Assembly (NCBI RefSeq): GCF_021412625.1
Contig: NZ_JAKCFI010000002.1
Span: forward strand, 1-64,000
Origin: Myxococcus stipitatus
GTDB lineage: Bacteria; Myxococcota; Myxococcia; Myxococcales; Myxococcaceae
DNA: 64,000 nt
Direction: 5' to 3'
The notes under the pieces are model-generated. The model was given only the letters and a program-made list of their open reading frames with translations, ran no database searches and was not told the origin of the DNA. Made by a program: the position numbers and the translations under genes. Of the stretch, positions 27,998-37,366 are shown piece after piece; position 1 is the first letter of the stretch; each line of letters opens with the position of its first letter.

Positions 27998-30900
27998 ATG
28001 TCCGCACGCGTATCGTCGCTCGGCCGGTTGTGGGTCCTGGGCGTGCTGTGCCTCGGCTTGTCGCAGGGCTGCAAGGGAGATGAGCCGCAGCCCCCGCCGT
28101 CCACGCCGGTTCCGGATGCCGCGGTGTCGCAGGTGGTGCTCACGCCGGAGCGCGAGCTGCTCGCGAACGGTCAGGACCGGGCCCTCATCACCATCGCCGT
28201 GCGGCGGCGGGACGGAATGCCGCTGTCGGGCCGGACGGTGGAGGTGGCGGTGCCCGGCGAGGGCAACACGGTGACGCAGCCGGAGTCGACGACGGACGCC
28301 GAGGGCCGGACGACCGCCTCGGTGGTGTCCACGCGCGCGGGCATCAAGCACGTCAAGGTGACGGTGTTGGGCGTCGGGACGGGTGGCCCGGTGGTGCTGG
28401 ACGCGCAACCCAGCCTCACCTTCGTCAGTCCGGTGGCCACGCGGCTGGAGTTCTCCAACGCGTCGCGCGACTCCACGGTGGGCATGCCCATCCCGGGCCT
28501 CGAGGTCCGCTTCGTCGACGCGCAGGGACAGGAGGTGACGAGCGCGACCGGCGAGGTGACGCTCTCCCTGGCCACGCATCCGGCGGGCGCCGAGCTGGAG
28601 GGCGCGCTGACGACGAACGCGGTGGGGGGCAGGGCTCTCTTCAACGCGCTCTTGAGGAAGGTCGGCGTCTACCAGCTCAAGGCGGAGGCCGCGGGCGTGG
28701 AGGCCGCGGTGTCGGACCCCTTCGAGATCGGCGCCGGAGCCGCGGCCCGGTTCGATTTGTCCTCTGCGTCCGGCCTCGTCACCGCGGGCACGGCGGCGAG
28801 CATCACGGTGACGGTGCGGGATGGGGCCGGCAACCTGGCGACGAACTACCGGGGCACCATCTCCCTCTCGGCGACGGACGACCTCGCCACGCTGCCGCTC
28901 GCCCATGCCTTCACCGACCAGGACCGCGGCAGCTTCACCTTCACCGGCATCGTCCTGCGTCGCGCGGGCCCCCAGCGAGTGCGCTTCCACGACGCGAGCA
29001 ACCCGCTGCTGGACACCGACGGGCATCTCGAGGTCGCGCCCGCCGCGGCGTCGGCCCTGGCCTTCGCGCCGGTGGCCGAGCGCGCGTCGGTGCACGCGAC
29101 GCTCCCCCTGGTGTCCGTGCTCCTCCGGGACGAGTTCGGCAACGCGGTGCCGGTGGGCACGCCGGAGGTGACGGTGGGGCTGGAGGAGCCGGGCATGCTC
29201 ACGGGCGTCCTCCGGGTCGCCCCCTACGAGGGCGTGGCGTACTTCACGACGCTCCAGGTCCATTCGGATGGCGTCTTCCACCTCACGGCGAGCGCCCCGG
29301 GACTGACGAGCGCGCGGAGCACCTCGCTGACCATCGTCGACGACGTGCCTCCCGCGCGGCCCGTGTTGTCGGTGAAGTCGCTCACGGCCGACTCGGTGAC
29401 GGTGACGTGGGTGGCCGTCGGCGATGACGGGACCGAGGGGACGGCGACGTCGCAAGAGCTGCGCTACTCCGCCCAGCCCATCACCACGCCCGCCGAGTTC
29501 CAGGCCGCCACGCCCGTGAGCATGGGGGCTCCCGCCGCGCCGGGGACGACCGAGACGGCGACCCTCATCGGCCTGTCCGCCACGCAGACCTATCACGTCG
29601 TGCTGGCGGTGACGGACAACCAGGGCAACACCGCGTACTCGAACGACCTGGCCGTCTCGACGCGCAACGCGCGCGTCAAGCGGCTCGCCTTCACGCCGCA
29701 GCCGTCGAATGGCACCGCGGGCATCCCGCTGGCGTCCGTGCACGTGTCGCTGCTGGACGAGGCGGGAGCGGTCGTCACGACCGCGTCCGCGCCCGTCACG
29801 CTGACGCTGGTGGGAGGCACCGGCTTCCAGCCGCGTCAGGAGCAGGCGGTGGACGGCGTGGCCACCTTCACGGGCGTGCGGGTGGATCGCGCGGGCGAGT
29901 ATCGGCTCGCCGCGAGCGCCGAGGGGTTCACCGTGGAGAGCCAGCCCTTCGTCATCGCTCCCTCCTCCGCGCGCCGCTTCGAGGTGACGGGGCTGGTGGC
30001 GCCCGTCGTCGCCGGTCAGTCGCAGACCCTCGAGGTCGTGGTGCGCGACAACTACGACAACCTGGTGCCGACCTATGCGGGCACCGTGCGCTTCACCTCG
30101 ACGGACCCGCGCGCCGTCCTCCCGTCCAGCTACACCTTCACCGCGGCGGACGCCGGGCGCCACACGTTCACGGGCGTGAAGCTGAACACCTCCGGGTATG
30201 TCGAGCTGACGGTGGCGGACGAGCTCATCCCGCGCGTGGCGGGCACCACGGGCGTGTACGTGACGAGCGACGCGCCCCTCTTCATGGAGATGTCCTCCTT
30301 GCCGGCCACCTGGCCGGCGGGCACCGAGCGGCAGATGGTCCTGGACGTGCGTGACGCGTACGGCAACCTCGTCACCGGCTACCGGGGCGAGGTGGCCTTC
30401 ACCTCCGATGACCCCCGGGCCACGCTGCCCTCGCGCCACGTCTTCACGGAGTCGGACGCGGGGCGCTACTCGTTCACCGTGCGGCTGGAGAGCGCGGGCC
30501 CTCGCGTCATCACCGCGAAGGAGGTGGTCGGGACGATGAGCACCACCTCCGACACGCGGGTGCTGCCGGGCGACGCGGTGGCGCTGACGCTGGCGTTGTC
30601 CACGTCCACCCCGGCGGCGGGCGCGCCGGTGGCGGCGACGGTGACGGTGGTGGATGCGTTCGGCAATCACGCCTCTGGCTACCGGGGGACGGTGGCGTTC
30701 CGCTCGGATGACGCGGCGGCCACGCTGCCGGGCAGCCACGCCTTCACGGAGTCGGATGCGGGGCAGCGCGTCTTCAACGTCGGCTTCGCGCGGGCGGGGA
30801 GCACCTCGCTCACGGCGGAGGACACGGAGGACCCGAGCCTCACCGCCGCGTCGACCGTCACGGTGAGCGCAGGCGTGGCCTCGGCGCTGACGGTGTCGCT

Positions 30901-33523
30901 GGAGGTGGGGCCGTACACCGCGGGCGTCGCGTATGGCTTCACCGTCACCGCGAGGGATCGATTCGGCAACCTGGCCCCTGGCTATACGGGCACGGTGGGC
31001 GTGACGACGACGGATGCTCGGGCGGAACCCATCACGTCCCACGCCTTCACGGCGGAGGACCAGGGTGCCCATACCTTCTCCGTGGCGCAGCGCACGGCGG
31101 GTGCGCAGACGGTGAGCTTCGCGGACGTGGCGCTCGGCGTGACGGCCACCCAGGCGCTCACGGTGGAGCCGGCCGCGCCCGAGCGGCTGCGCTTCCTCTC
31201 CAGCCCGGAGTCGGTCTCCGTGCGTCAGGTGCTGGCGCCGACGCGCGTGGCGGTGAGCGACGCGTTCGGCAACACCGTCTCCGGCGTCGCTCCGGCGGTG
31301 ACGCTCACGCTGACGGGGAACGGCGCGCCCGAGCTGCGTGGCACCGTGACCCGGACGCCCGTCGCGGGTGTGGCGGAGTTCTCGGACCTCGCCGTGGACC
31401 AGGAAGGGGCGTACTCGCTCGTCGCGCGTGCGGCGGGCTCCGACCTCGAGGATGCCTCCGTCCCGCTGACCATCGTCGACGACGTGGCGCCCTCGGCGGT
31501 GGCGGCGTTGGAGGCGACGCTGGAGGGTGACGACGCCATCCGCCTGCGCTGGCTGGCGACGGGCGACGACGGCGTGGAGGGACAGGCGGCGCGCTACGAG
31601 CTGCGCTATGCCAGCTCGCCGCTGACCGCCGCGAACTTCGGCACCGGGACGCTGGTGGCCACGGCGGCCCCCGGCGCCCCGGGCGCTCAGGAGCAGGCGC
31701 TCGTCACGGACCTGGGGCCGGGCACGTACTACTTCGCGGTCCGCGTGCTCGACAATCAGGACAACGCGAGCGCGCTCGCGACCACGTCGCTCTCCATCGG
31801 CGACCCCTGCGAGGGCTTCGTCTGCGAGCCCCGCGCGGCGACCTGCGCGGAGAATGGCGTGGACCTGGTGACGTACACGGGCGCGTGCGTGGTGGAGGCC
31901 GGCGCGCCGACCTGCCAGTACGCGTCCACCCCCACGGCCTGCACCGGCGTGGAGGGCGTCTGCTACCAGGGTGCGTGCACCACGGCGGCGGCGCCGGGCG
32001 AGGGCGAGGTCGTCATCACCGAGCTGATGCACACCCCGACGAACGGCACGACGGAGTACGTGGAGGTGACCAGCACGGTGGACCGGCTCCTGAACGTCAA
32101 CGGGCTGACGCTCGAGTCTCTGGGCGCGGTGCCAGGGACGTTCACCGTGGACCGGGGGGAGGGCGCCGCGGTGGTGCTCCCCGCGCGGGGCTCGTTCGTG
32201 CTCGCGCGCGACGCGGACTCCGAGACCAACGGCGGCGTGCACGCGGACGTCGCGTACCGTGACGCCCTGGACCTGGAGCCCACGGGCGTGCTCTCCGTTC
32301 AGGTGGATGGCGTGGTGCTGGACGCCCTCTCCTACGACGAGTCGTTCCCCTCGACGCCGGGGTCCGCCATCAGCCTGTCCTCCACCGTCCAGAGCGCGCG
32401 GCGCAACCGCTATGCCTGGAACTGGTGCCTGGCCACCCAGGAGCTCGCGGGTGGCAACCACGGCTCTCCGGGAGATGCCCGCGACACGTGCGGCGTCGTC
32501 TACGAGGCGCCCGTGGACCGGTGCTTCATCCAGTCGCCCAAGTCGTTCCCCAAGCCCCTGCGGCCCGGCGAGGACGCGACCGTCACCAGCCGCTTCTCGG
32601 AGGCGGGGGTGACGGGAGGCAATCCGGTGGGCAATGACTACTTCCCGTTCGTCGACGCGGAGCTCGGCTTCGGGACGGACCCCGCGCAGACGGAGTCGTG
32701 GACGTGGGTGCCCGCGAGCTTCAACCCGTCCTATGTCGCCGAGGGGAACTCGGATGACGAGATGGCTGCGACCCTGCGCATCCCCGCCGCGGGCAGCTAC
32801 TTCTATGGCTTCCGGTATCGCTTCCCCCAGGGCCCGGTAGGGTCGGAGGGCTGGACGTACTGCGACCAGGATGGCGTCGTCACCCAGGGAGGGATACCTC
32901 ACTACGGCTCCGTGACGGTGAAGGAGCCGTCCCCGGTGTCCGGGCACGTCGTCATCAGCGAGGTCAGCGGACGGGGTGTCTCGTCGCAGACGGACGAGTT
33001 CATCGAGCTGTACAACCCGACGGACGAGAACGTGGACCTGGGCGGCTGGCAGGTGCAGTACAAGTCGGCGACGGGCAGCTCGTATTCGGGCTCCGTGACG
33101 ATTCCGGCGGGCAAGGTCATCCCGGCGCACGGCTACTTCCTCCTCGCGCACGTCGACTTCTCGGGAGCCGCCACCACGCCGCCGGACGTCACCTACAGCT
33201 TCGACATGTCCGCGTCCACGACGGCGGGCGGACACGTGCGCATCGGTCCGGGATTGACCACGAGTCCCAACGACGTCGCGGTGGACAAGGTGGCCTGGGG
33301 CACGGGCAACTCGCCCGAGGGCGCGGCGGCCCCCGCCCATCCGGCGGCGGGCGGGAGCCTCGAGCGCAAGGCCCTGCCCACCTCCACCTCGGCCAGCATG
33401 GGGCCCGGCGGCGCCGACGCCGACCGGGGCAACGGCACGGACTCGGACCGGAACGCCGATGACTTCGTGACGCGCGCCAGCCGCCAGCCGCAGTGCTCGA
33501 CGAGCCCGCGCGAGGAGCCGTAG
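27998..33523 (+). CDS. Giant lipoprotein with Ig-like repeats, two Fn3 and two lamin-tail domains
   Basis: 1841 residues. The lipobox LSQGC near residue 26 marks it as a lipoprotein, probably surface-exposed. The N-terminal part has Big1/invasin-like Ig domains (VVLTPERELLANGQDRALIT). At least five copies of a module follow, each of the form Y-x-G-T-x-x-F-x-S-D-D-x-x-A-T-L-P and HxFTxxDxGxxTF. Two fibronectin-III-like domains (about 450-550 and 1165-1265), a Cys-rich stretch (CEGFVCEPRAATCAENG) and two lamin-tail domains (about 1335-1450 and 1650-1770) complete it. The build suggests adhesion or matrix attachment. No enzymatic motif is seen. The ATG at 27998 places the signal peptide properly. 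Confidence 0.8.
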   Translation: MSARVSSLGRLWVLGVLCLGLSQGCKGDEPQPPPSTPVPDAAVSQVVLTPERELLANGQDRALITIAVRRRDGMPLSGRTVEVAVPGEGNTVTQPESTTDAEGRTTASVVSTRAGIKHVKVTVLGVGTGGPVVLDAQPSLTFVSPVATRLEFSNASRDSTVGMPIPGLEVRFVDAQGQEVTSATGEVTLSLATHPAGAELEGALTTNAVGGRALFNALLRKVGVYQLKAEAAGVEAAVSDPFEIGAGAAARFDLSSASGLVTAGTAASITVTVRDGAGNLATNYRGTISLSATDDLATLPLAHAFTDQDRGSFTFTGIVLRRAGPQRVRFHDASNPLLDTDGHLEVAPAAASALAFAPVAERASVHATLPLVSVLLRDEFGNAVPVGTPEVTVGLEEPGMLTGVLRVAPYEGVAYFTTLQVHSDGVFHLTASAPGLTSARSTSLTIVDDVPPARPVLSVKSLTADSVTVTWVAVGDDGTEGTATSQELRYSAQPITTPAEFQAATPVSMGAPAAPGTTETATLIGLSATQTYHVVLAVTDNQGNTAYSNDLAVSTRNARVKRLAFTPQPSNGTAGIPLASVHVSLLDEAGAVVTTASAPVTLTLVGGTGFQPRQEQAVDGVATFTGVRVDRAGEYRLAASAEGFTVESQPFVIAPSSARRFEVTGLVAPVVAGQSQTLEVVVRDNYDNLVPTYAGTVRFTSTDPRAVLPSSYTFTAADAGRHTFTGVKLNTSGYVELTVADELIPRVAGTTGVYVTSDAPLFMEMSSLPATWPAGTERQMVLDVRDAYGNLVTGYRGEVAFTSDDPRATLPSRHVFTESDAGRYSFTVRLESAGPRVITAKEVVGTMSTTSDTRVLPGDAVALTLALSTSTPAAGAPVAATVTVVDAFGNHASGYRGTVAFRSDDAAATLPGSHAFTESDAGQRVFNVGFARAGSTSLTAEDTEDPSLTAASTVTVSAGVASALTVSLEVGPYTAGVAYGFTVTARDRFGNLAPGYTGTVGVTTTDARAEPITSHAFTAEDQGAHTFSVAQRTAGAQTVSFADVALGVTATQALTVEPAAPERLRFLSSPESVSVRQVLAPTRVAVSDAFGNTVSGVAPAVTLTLTGNGAPELRGTVTRTPVAGVAEFSDLAVDQEGAYSLVARAAGSDLEDASVPLTIVDDVAPSAVAALEATLEGDDAIRLRWLATGDDGVEGQAARYELRYASSPLTAANFGTGTLVATAAPGAPGAQEQALVTDLGPGTYYFAVRVLDNQDNASALATTSLSIGDPCEGFVCEPRAATCAENGVDLVTYTGACVVEAGAPTCQYASTPTACTGVEGVCYQGACTTAAAPGEGEVVITELMHTPTNGTTEYVEVTSTVDRLLNVNGLTLESLGAVPGTFTVDRGEGAAVVLPARGSFVLARDADSETNGGVHADVAYRDALDLEPTGVLSVQVDGVVLDALSYDESFPSTPGSAISLSSTVQSARRNRYAWNWCLATQELAGGNHGSPGDARDTCGVVYEAPVDRCFIQSPKSFPKPLRPGEDATVTSRFSEAGVTGGNPVGNDYFPFVDAELGFGTDPAQTESWTWVPASFNPSYVAEGNSDDEMAATLRIPAAGSYFYGFRYRFPQGPVGSEGWTYCDQDGVVTQGGIPHYGSVTVKEPSPVSGHVVISEVSGRGVSSQTDEFIELYNPTDENVDLGGWQVQYKSATGSSYSGSVTIPAGKVIPAHGYFLLAHVDFSGAATTPPDVTYSFDMSASTTAGGHVRIGPGLTTSPNDVAVDKVAWGTGNSPEGAAAPAHPAAGGSLERKALPTSTSASMGPGGADADRGNGTDSDRNADDFVTRASRQPQCSTSPREEP

Positions 33524-33708
33524 CGCGAGGTCATTCCTGGAGTCCCTGGAGGTCGCCCGGGCCGCGCGCCCGGCGGCCTCTTCATTCCAGCGGGCGGCGG
33601 AATCTGTCCGGCAGCGAGCCGTCCAGCCGCCAATCCCTGCTGCCCTGGAAGGGCGGGCGGATTACCTTTGCACGCATCGTTCCTTCCGTACGACCAGGAG
33701 AGCAGCCC

Positions 33709-35661
33709 GTGTCCGAAACGCCCGTTCCCGACGCCGTCCGCCACATCACCTGCCCGCCCGACGCGTTCCGCCGCTCGGGTGAGGAGGCCATGGCGGCCGC
33801 GCGTGCCGGAATCGCCCGCTTGAAGGCCCTGCGCCCGCCCCACGACGTGAACCAGGTGCTGGAGGTGTACGACGAGGCCATGGCCGCGCTGGATGACGCC
33901 GCCGCCCGCGCGAGCGTGGCGCGCAACTCCCATCCGGACGCCGCCATGCGCGACGCCGCGGAGGCGGCCGAGCAGGCGCTGGAGACCCTGGCCACGGACA
34001 TCCGCCTGGACCGGGGCGTCTATGACGTCCTGTCCGCGCTGGACCTCTCCAGCCAGGACGCCCAGACGCGCAAGTGGATGGAGAAGGTGCTGCGCGACTT
34101 CCGCCGCTCCGGCGTGGACCGGGACGACGCCACCCGCGCCCGCGTGAAGGAGCTCCAGGAGGAGCTGGTCCGCATCGGCCAGGAGTTCAGCCGCAACATG
34201 CTCCAGGACACCCGGACCGTGTCGCTGCCCCCCGCCGCGCTGGAGGGACTGCCGGACGACTACGTGCGCGCCCACCCTCCCGGCGCGGACGGACAGGTGC
34301 GCATCACCACGGACTACCCGGACATCGTCCCGTTCATGACGTACTCGCGTGACGCGAAGGCTCGCGAGCAGATGTGGCGCGTCTTCCGCATGCGCGGCCA
34401 CCCCGCCAACCTGGATGTCCTCCAGCGGATGGTGCGGCGCCGGCACGAACTGGCCACGCTGCTGGGCTACCGCAACTGGGCGGCCTACGCGACCGAGGAC
34501 AAGATGATTCGCGACGAGCAGGCCGCCGCGGACTTCATCGCGAGGATTGCCTCCGCCTCCGGAGCGCGCATGGAGCGCGACTACGGCATGTTGCTGGAGC
34601 GCAAGCGCCGGGACGAACCGGGCGCGGAGCGCGTCAACCCGTGGGACCAGGCGTTCCTGGAGGACCGCATCAAGGCGGAGCAGTACGCCTTCGACTCGCA
34701 GGCGGTGCGGCCGTACTTCGAGTACACGCGCGTGAAGCAGGGCATGCTGGACCTCACGGCGCGGATGTTCGGCGTGGCGTACCGCAAGGTGGAGGGCGCC
34801 ACGGTGTGGCACCCGGACGTCGAGGCGTACGACGTGCTGGAGGGCGGCAAGCTCCTGGGGCGCTTCTACCTGGACATGCACCCGCGCGCGGACAAGTACA
34901 AGCACGCGGCGCAGTTCGTGCTCACCAGCGGCAAGGCGGGGCGCCGGCTGCCGGAGGGCGTGCTGATGTGCAACTTCCCGAAGCCGGGCGCGGAGCCCGC
35001 GCTGCTCCAGCACAGCGACGTGGAGACCTTCCTCCACGAGTTCGGTCACCTGCTGCACCACATCTTCGGCGGGCACACGCGCTGGGCGGGGGTGTCGGGC
35101 GTGCGCACGGAGTGGGACTTCGTGGAGGCGCCGTCGCAGATGCTGGAGGAGTGGGCGCGCGACGCGGCGAGCCTCCAGACCTTCGCGAAGCACTACCAGA
35201 CGGGCGAGCCGCTGCCGGCGGACCTGGTCACCCGCCTGCGGCGCGCGGAAGAGTTCGGCAAGGGGCTGTGGGTGCGCCAGCAGATGTTCTACGCGGCGCT
35301 CAGCCTGGAAATCTATCGCCGCGACCCGGCGAACCTCGACGCCACGGCGTTGGTGCGCGAGCTCCAGGGCCGGTACACGCCGTTCCCCTACGTCGAGGGC
35401 ACGTACTTCCACCTGTCCTTCGGACACCTCGAGGGGTACTCGTCCAACTACTACACGTATATGTGGTCGCTGGTCATCGCGAAGGACCTCTTCACGGTGT
35501 TCCAGAAGGAAGGGATGTTGTCGCCCGCGCCCGCGAAGGCGTACCGCCACGCGGTGCTGGAGCCGGGGGGCTCGGATGACGCGGCCCGGCTGGTGCACGC
35601 GTTCCTGGGCCGCGACTACGACTTCACCGCCTACGAGGCGTGGTTGAACAAGGCGGCCTGA
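33709..35661 (+). CDS. M3-family oligopeptidase (thimet oligopeptidase-like)
   Basis: 650 residues, normal for M3A. The zinc site HEFGH is at 443-447, with the distal glutamate supplied by the following helix (VEAPSQMLEEWA). The C-terminal substrate-binding region has PYVEGTYFHLSFGHLEGYSSNYYTYMWS in consecutive pieces, as in thimet oligopeptidase and oligopeptidase A. It cleaves short peptides in the cytoplasm, or in the periplasm if exported; no signal peptide is visible. The GTG start at 33709 follows CAGGAGAGC; an open frame further upstream does not resemble the family. Confidence 0.9.
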   Translation: MSETPVPDAVRHITCPPDAFRRSGEEAMAAARAGIARLKALRPPHDVNQVLEVYDEAMAALDDAAARASVARNSHPDAAMRDAAEAAEQALETLATDIRLDRGVYDVLSALDLSSQDAQTRKWMEKVLRDFRRSGVDRDDATRARVKELQEELVRIGQEFSRNMLQDTRTVSLPPAALEGLPDDYVRAHPPGADGQVRITTDYPDIVPFMTYSRDAKAREQMWRVFRMRGHPANLDVLQRMVRRRHELATLLGYRNWAAYATEDKMIRDEQAAADFIARIASASGARMERDYGMLLERKRRDEPGAERVNPWDQAFLEDRIKAEQYAFDSQAVRPYFEYTRVKQGMLDLTARMFGVAYRKVEGATVWHPDVEAYDVLEGGKLLGRFYLDMHPRADKYKHAAQFVLTSGKAGRRLPEGVLMCNFPKPGAEPALLQHSDVETFLHEFGHLLHHIFGGHTRWAGVSGVRTEWDFVEAPSQMLEEWARDAASLQTFAKHYQTGEPLPADLVTRLRRAEEFGKGLWVRQQMFYAALSLEIYRRDPANLDATALVRELQGRYTPFPYVEGTYFHLSFGHLEGYSSNYYTYMWSLVIAKDLFTVFQKEGMLSPAPAKAYRHAVLEPGGSDDAARLVHAFLGRDYDFTAYEAWLNKAA

Positions 35662-35675
35662 CGTGACGTGGGGAG

Positions 35676-35713
35676 GGGCCCGGTGGTCGAGCGTCCACGC
35701 TCGCGCCGGGCCC
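35676..35713. terminator. Bidirectional terminator between M3 and YciI genes
   Basis: Nested inverted repeats: GGGCCCGG with CCGGGCCC outside, CGAGCG with CGCTCG inside, around a TCCA loop. It sits between two convergent stop codons. Confidence 0.6.
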
Positions 35714-35737
35714 TGCTTCCGCGCCGTCCCGAGCGCT

Positions 35738-36055
35738 TCAACCGCGAACGCGCGAGGCGTCGACCCCGAGGAGCGCGGCGAGCGAGGGATGCACGCGGCC
35801 GGGCGTGAGCGTGAGGATGGTGTAGTCGGCGACGCCCGCGAGGATGAACGGGTCCTCGGAGGCGATGCGCTCCACGGTGGCGCGGTCCACGTCCCTGGCG
35901 AGGATGACGCCTCCGTGAGACGTCGGCTCCGTCTGGCCCGAGAAGATGAACGTCCCCTCGCGATGGTGTCGTTCGAGGAACCGGACGTGGTCCGCGACAT
36001 GGGGCTCGGCGGCGCGTTCGGAGTGTCGGTAGTGCAGATGCAGGACGTGCAGCAT
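35738..36055 (-). CDS. YciI-like (YCII domain) protein
   Basis: 105 residues. The ferredoxin-like YCII fold is indicated by LHVLHLHYRHSERAAEPHVADHVRFLERH in pieces, GTFIFSGQTEP and GGVILARDVDRATVERIASEDPFILAGVADY. The conserved His-Asp pair of the family is present (H in the ADHVRFL segment, D in SEDPF). The biochemical role of the family is unsettled. The ATG at 36055 begins the fold directly; an in-frame ATG at 36121 would add a tail of no known function. Confidence 0.8.
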   Translation of the reverse strand: MLHVLHLHYRHSERAAEPHVADHVRFLERHHREGTFIFSGQTEPTSHGGVILARDVDRATVERIASEDPFILAGVADYTILTLTPGRVHPSLAALLGVDASRVRG

Positions 36056-36180
36056 GGGGGACTCGGTGAACCTGGGGGGAACCCAGGGTACCTCGTCGGG
36101 TCTGGTTCCTGGAGAGGGCATGACGGAAGATGCTCCTCCCGGAGGGCGTGGACGCCGGTCTCTCGAAGGAGCGCTCAGCC

Positions 36181-37191
36181 ATGCGCGGAGGAGTCCTGGT
36201 CCTGTGGAGCGTCCTCGCCTCGGTCGCGGCCCTGGCGCAGCCCACGCCGCGCTCCATCGAGGCGGCGCGGGAGACGGCCAGCTCCGCGAGGAACGTCTGC
36301 CGTCAGGTGCGCCCCTTCTACTGGGAGGTCGGCACGGCCGAGGGGCGCGTGGTGGGGGAGTCGGTGGGGCTCCTGGCGCCCTCGGCGGACAAGGTGATGA
36401 ACATCGCCTCCGCGTCGAAGTGGCTCTACGGGGCCTATGTCGCGGAGGTGCTCGACGGGGCGCCGAGGCCCGAGCAGGACGTGCCCTTCCTGAACTTCAC
36501 CAGCACGACGCCGACGCTCGCGGTGCGGTCCAATTCCGAGTGTGAAGCGCGAGGCACCACGGTGCATCGCTGCAACGCGAGCAACGCCATCCACGGGCCG
36601 CTGGTGGACTATCGCCCCCGGAGGCCAGCGCGGTTCGTCTATCAACCCGGCCACCTCTCGGCGCATGCGGACCTCGTGATGGGGCTCGGGGATGCGACGC
36701 CGCGGGACCTGGAGGAGGCGCTGGAGCGGCGGCTCCCCGTGGACCTCGCCTTCACCAGCATCAACGTCGCGGGCGGGGTGCGGATGAGCGCCGCGGAGTA
36801 CGCGAAGTTCCTCCGGGGGCTCATGAAGGGAGAGTTGAAGCTCGGGGGGCTGTTGGGGACCTCGAGTGTCTGCGCGACCGCCGCCTGTGGGAACACGGGG
36901 TACAGTCCCTGGTTCCCGAAGGAGCCGGCGCGCTATTCCCTGGCGCACTGGGTGGAGCCAGACACGGGGCCCGCGTGGAGCGGCGGGTTCAGCAGTGCGG
37001 GGCTGCTCGGGTTCTATCCGTGGATATCGAAGGACAAGGGCACCTACCTCATCGTCGCGAGCGAGCACCTGTTGGGGCTGGTGGGGAAGGGGACCTCCAC
37101 GCCGCTGGAGAAGACGCCCTCCGGGCGGGCGGTGCTCTGTGGGCGACTCATCAAGAAGGCGTACTTCTCCGGGCAGGGGCAGCTCCAGTAG
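36181..37191 (+). CDS. Secreted beta-lactamase/penicillin-binding-like serine hydrolase
   Basis: 336 residues. A signal peptide (VLVLWSVLASVAALAQ) is followed by a domain with an SxxK nucleophile motif, S77 to K80, in NIASASKWLYGAY. That is the start of the serine beta-lactamase/PBP fold. A YxN equivalent is less clear (perhaps the SNSEC or NGT region) and KTG is not obvious. Six cysteines point to disulfides in the periplasm or outside. The match to any one class is weak, so the fold call is moderate and the substrate unknown. Confidence 0.55.
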   Translation: MRGGVLVLWSVLASVAALAQPTPRSIEAARETASSARNVCRQVRPFYWEVGTAEGRVVGESVGLLAPSADKVMNIASASKWLYGAYVAEVLDGAPRPEQDVPFLNFTSTTPTLAVRSNSECEARGTTVHRCNASNAIHGPLVDYRPRRPARFVYQPGHLSAHADLVMGLGDATPRDLEEALERRLPVDLAFTSINVAGGVRMSAAEYAKFLRGLMKGELKLGGLLGTSSVCATAACGNTGYSPWFPKEPARYSLAHWVEPDTGPAWSGGFSSAGLLGFYPWISKDKGTYLIVASEHLLGLVGKGTSTPLEKTPSGRAVLCGRLIKKAYFSGQGQLQ

Positions 37192-37366
37192 GCGCGGAGG
37201 GCGAGTCAGGGCCGCGGGCCTGGTTGCCTTGAACGGGTAGGGCGGCGAGGCGCTCGAGCAACGCGCCGATATGTCGCGCGGTCTCGCGCGTTGCGGCTTC
37301 CCTTCAGGGGCCGCCAGCCGGCCGCGCTCCTCGACGGGGTGCGGCGAGACATCCGAGGAGTCGCAC

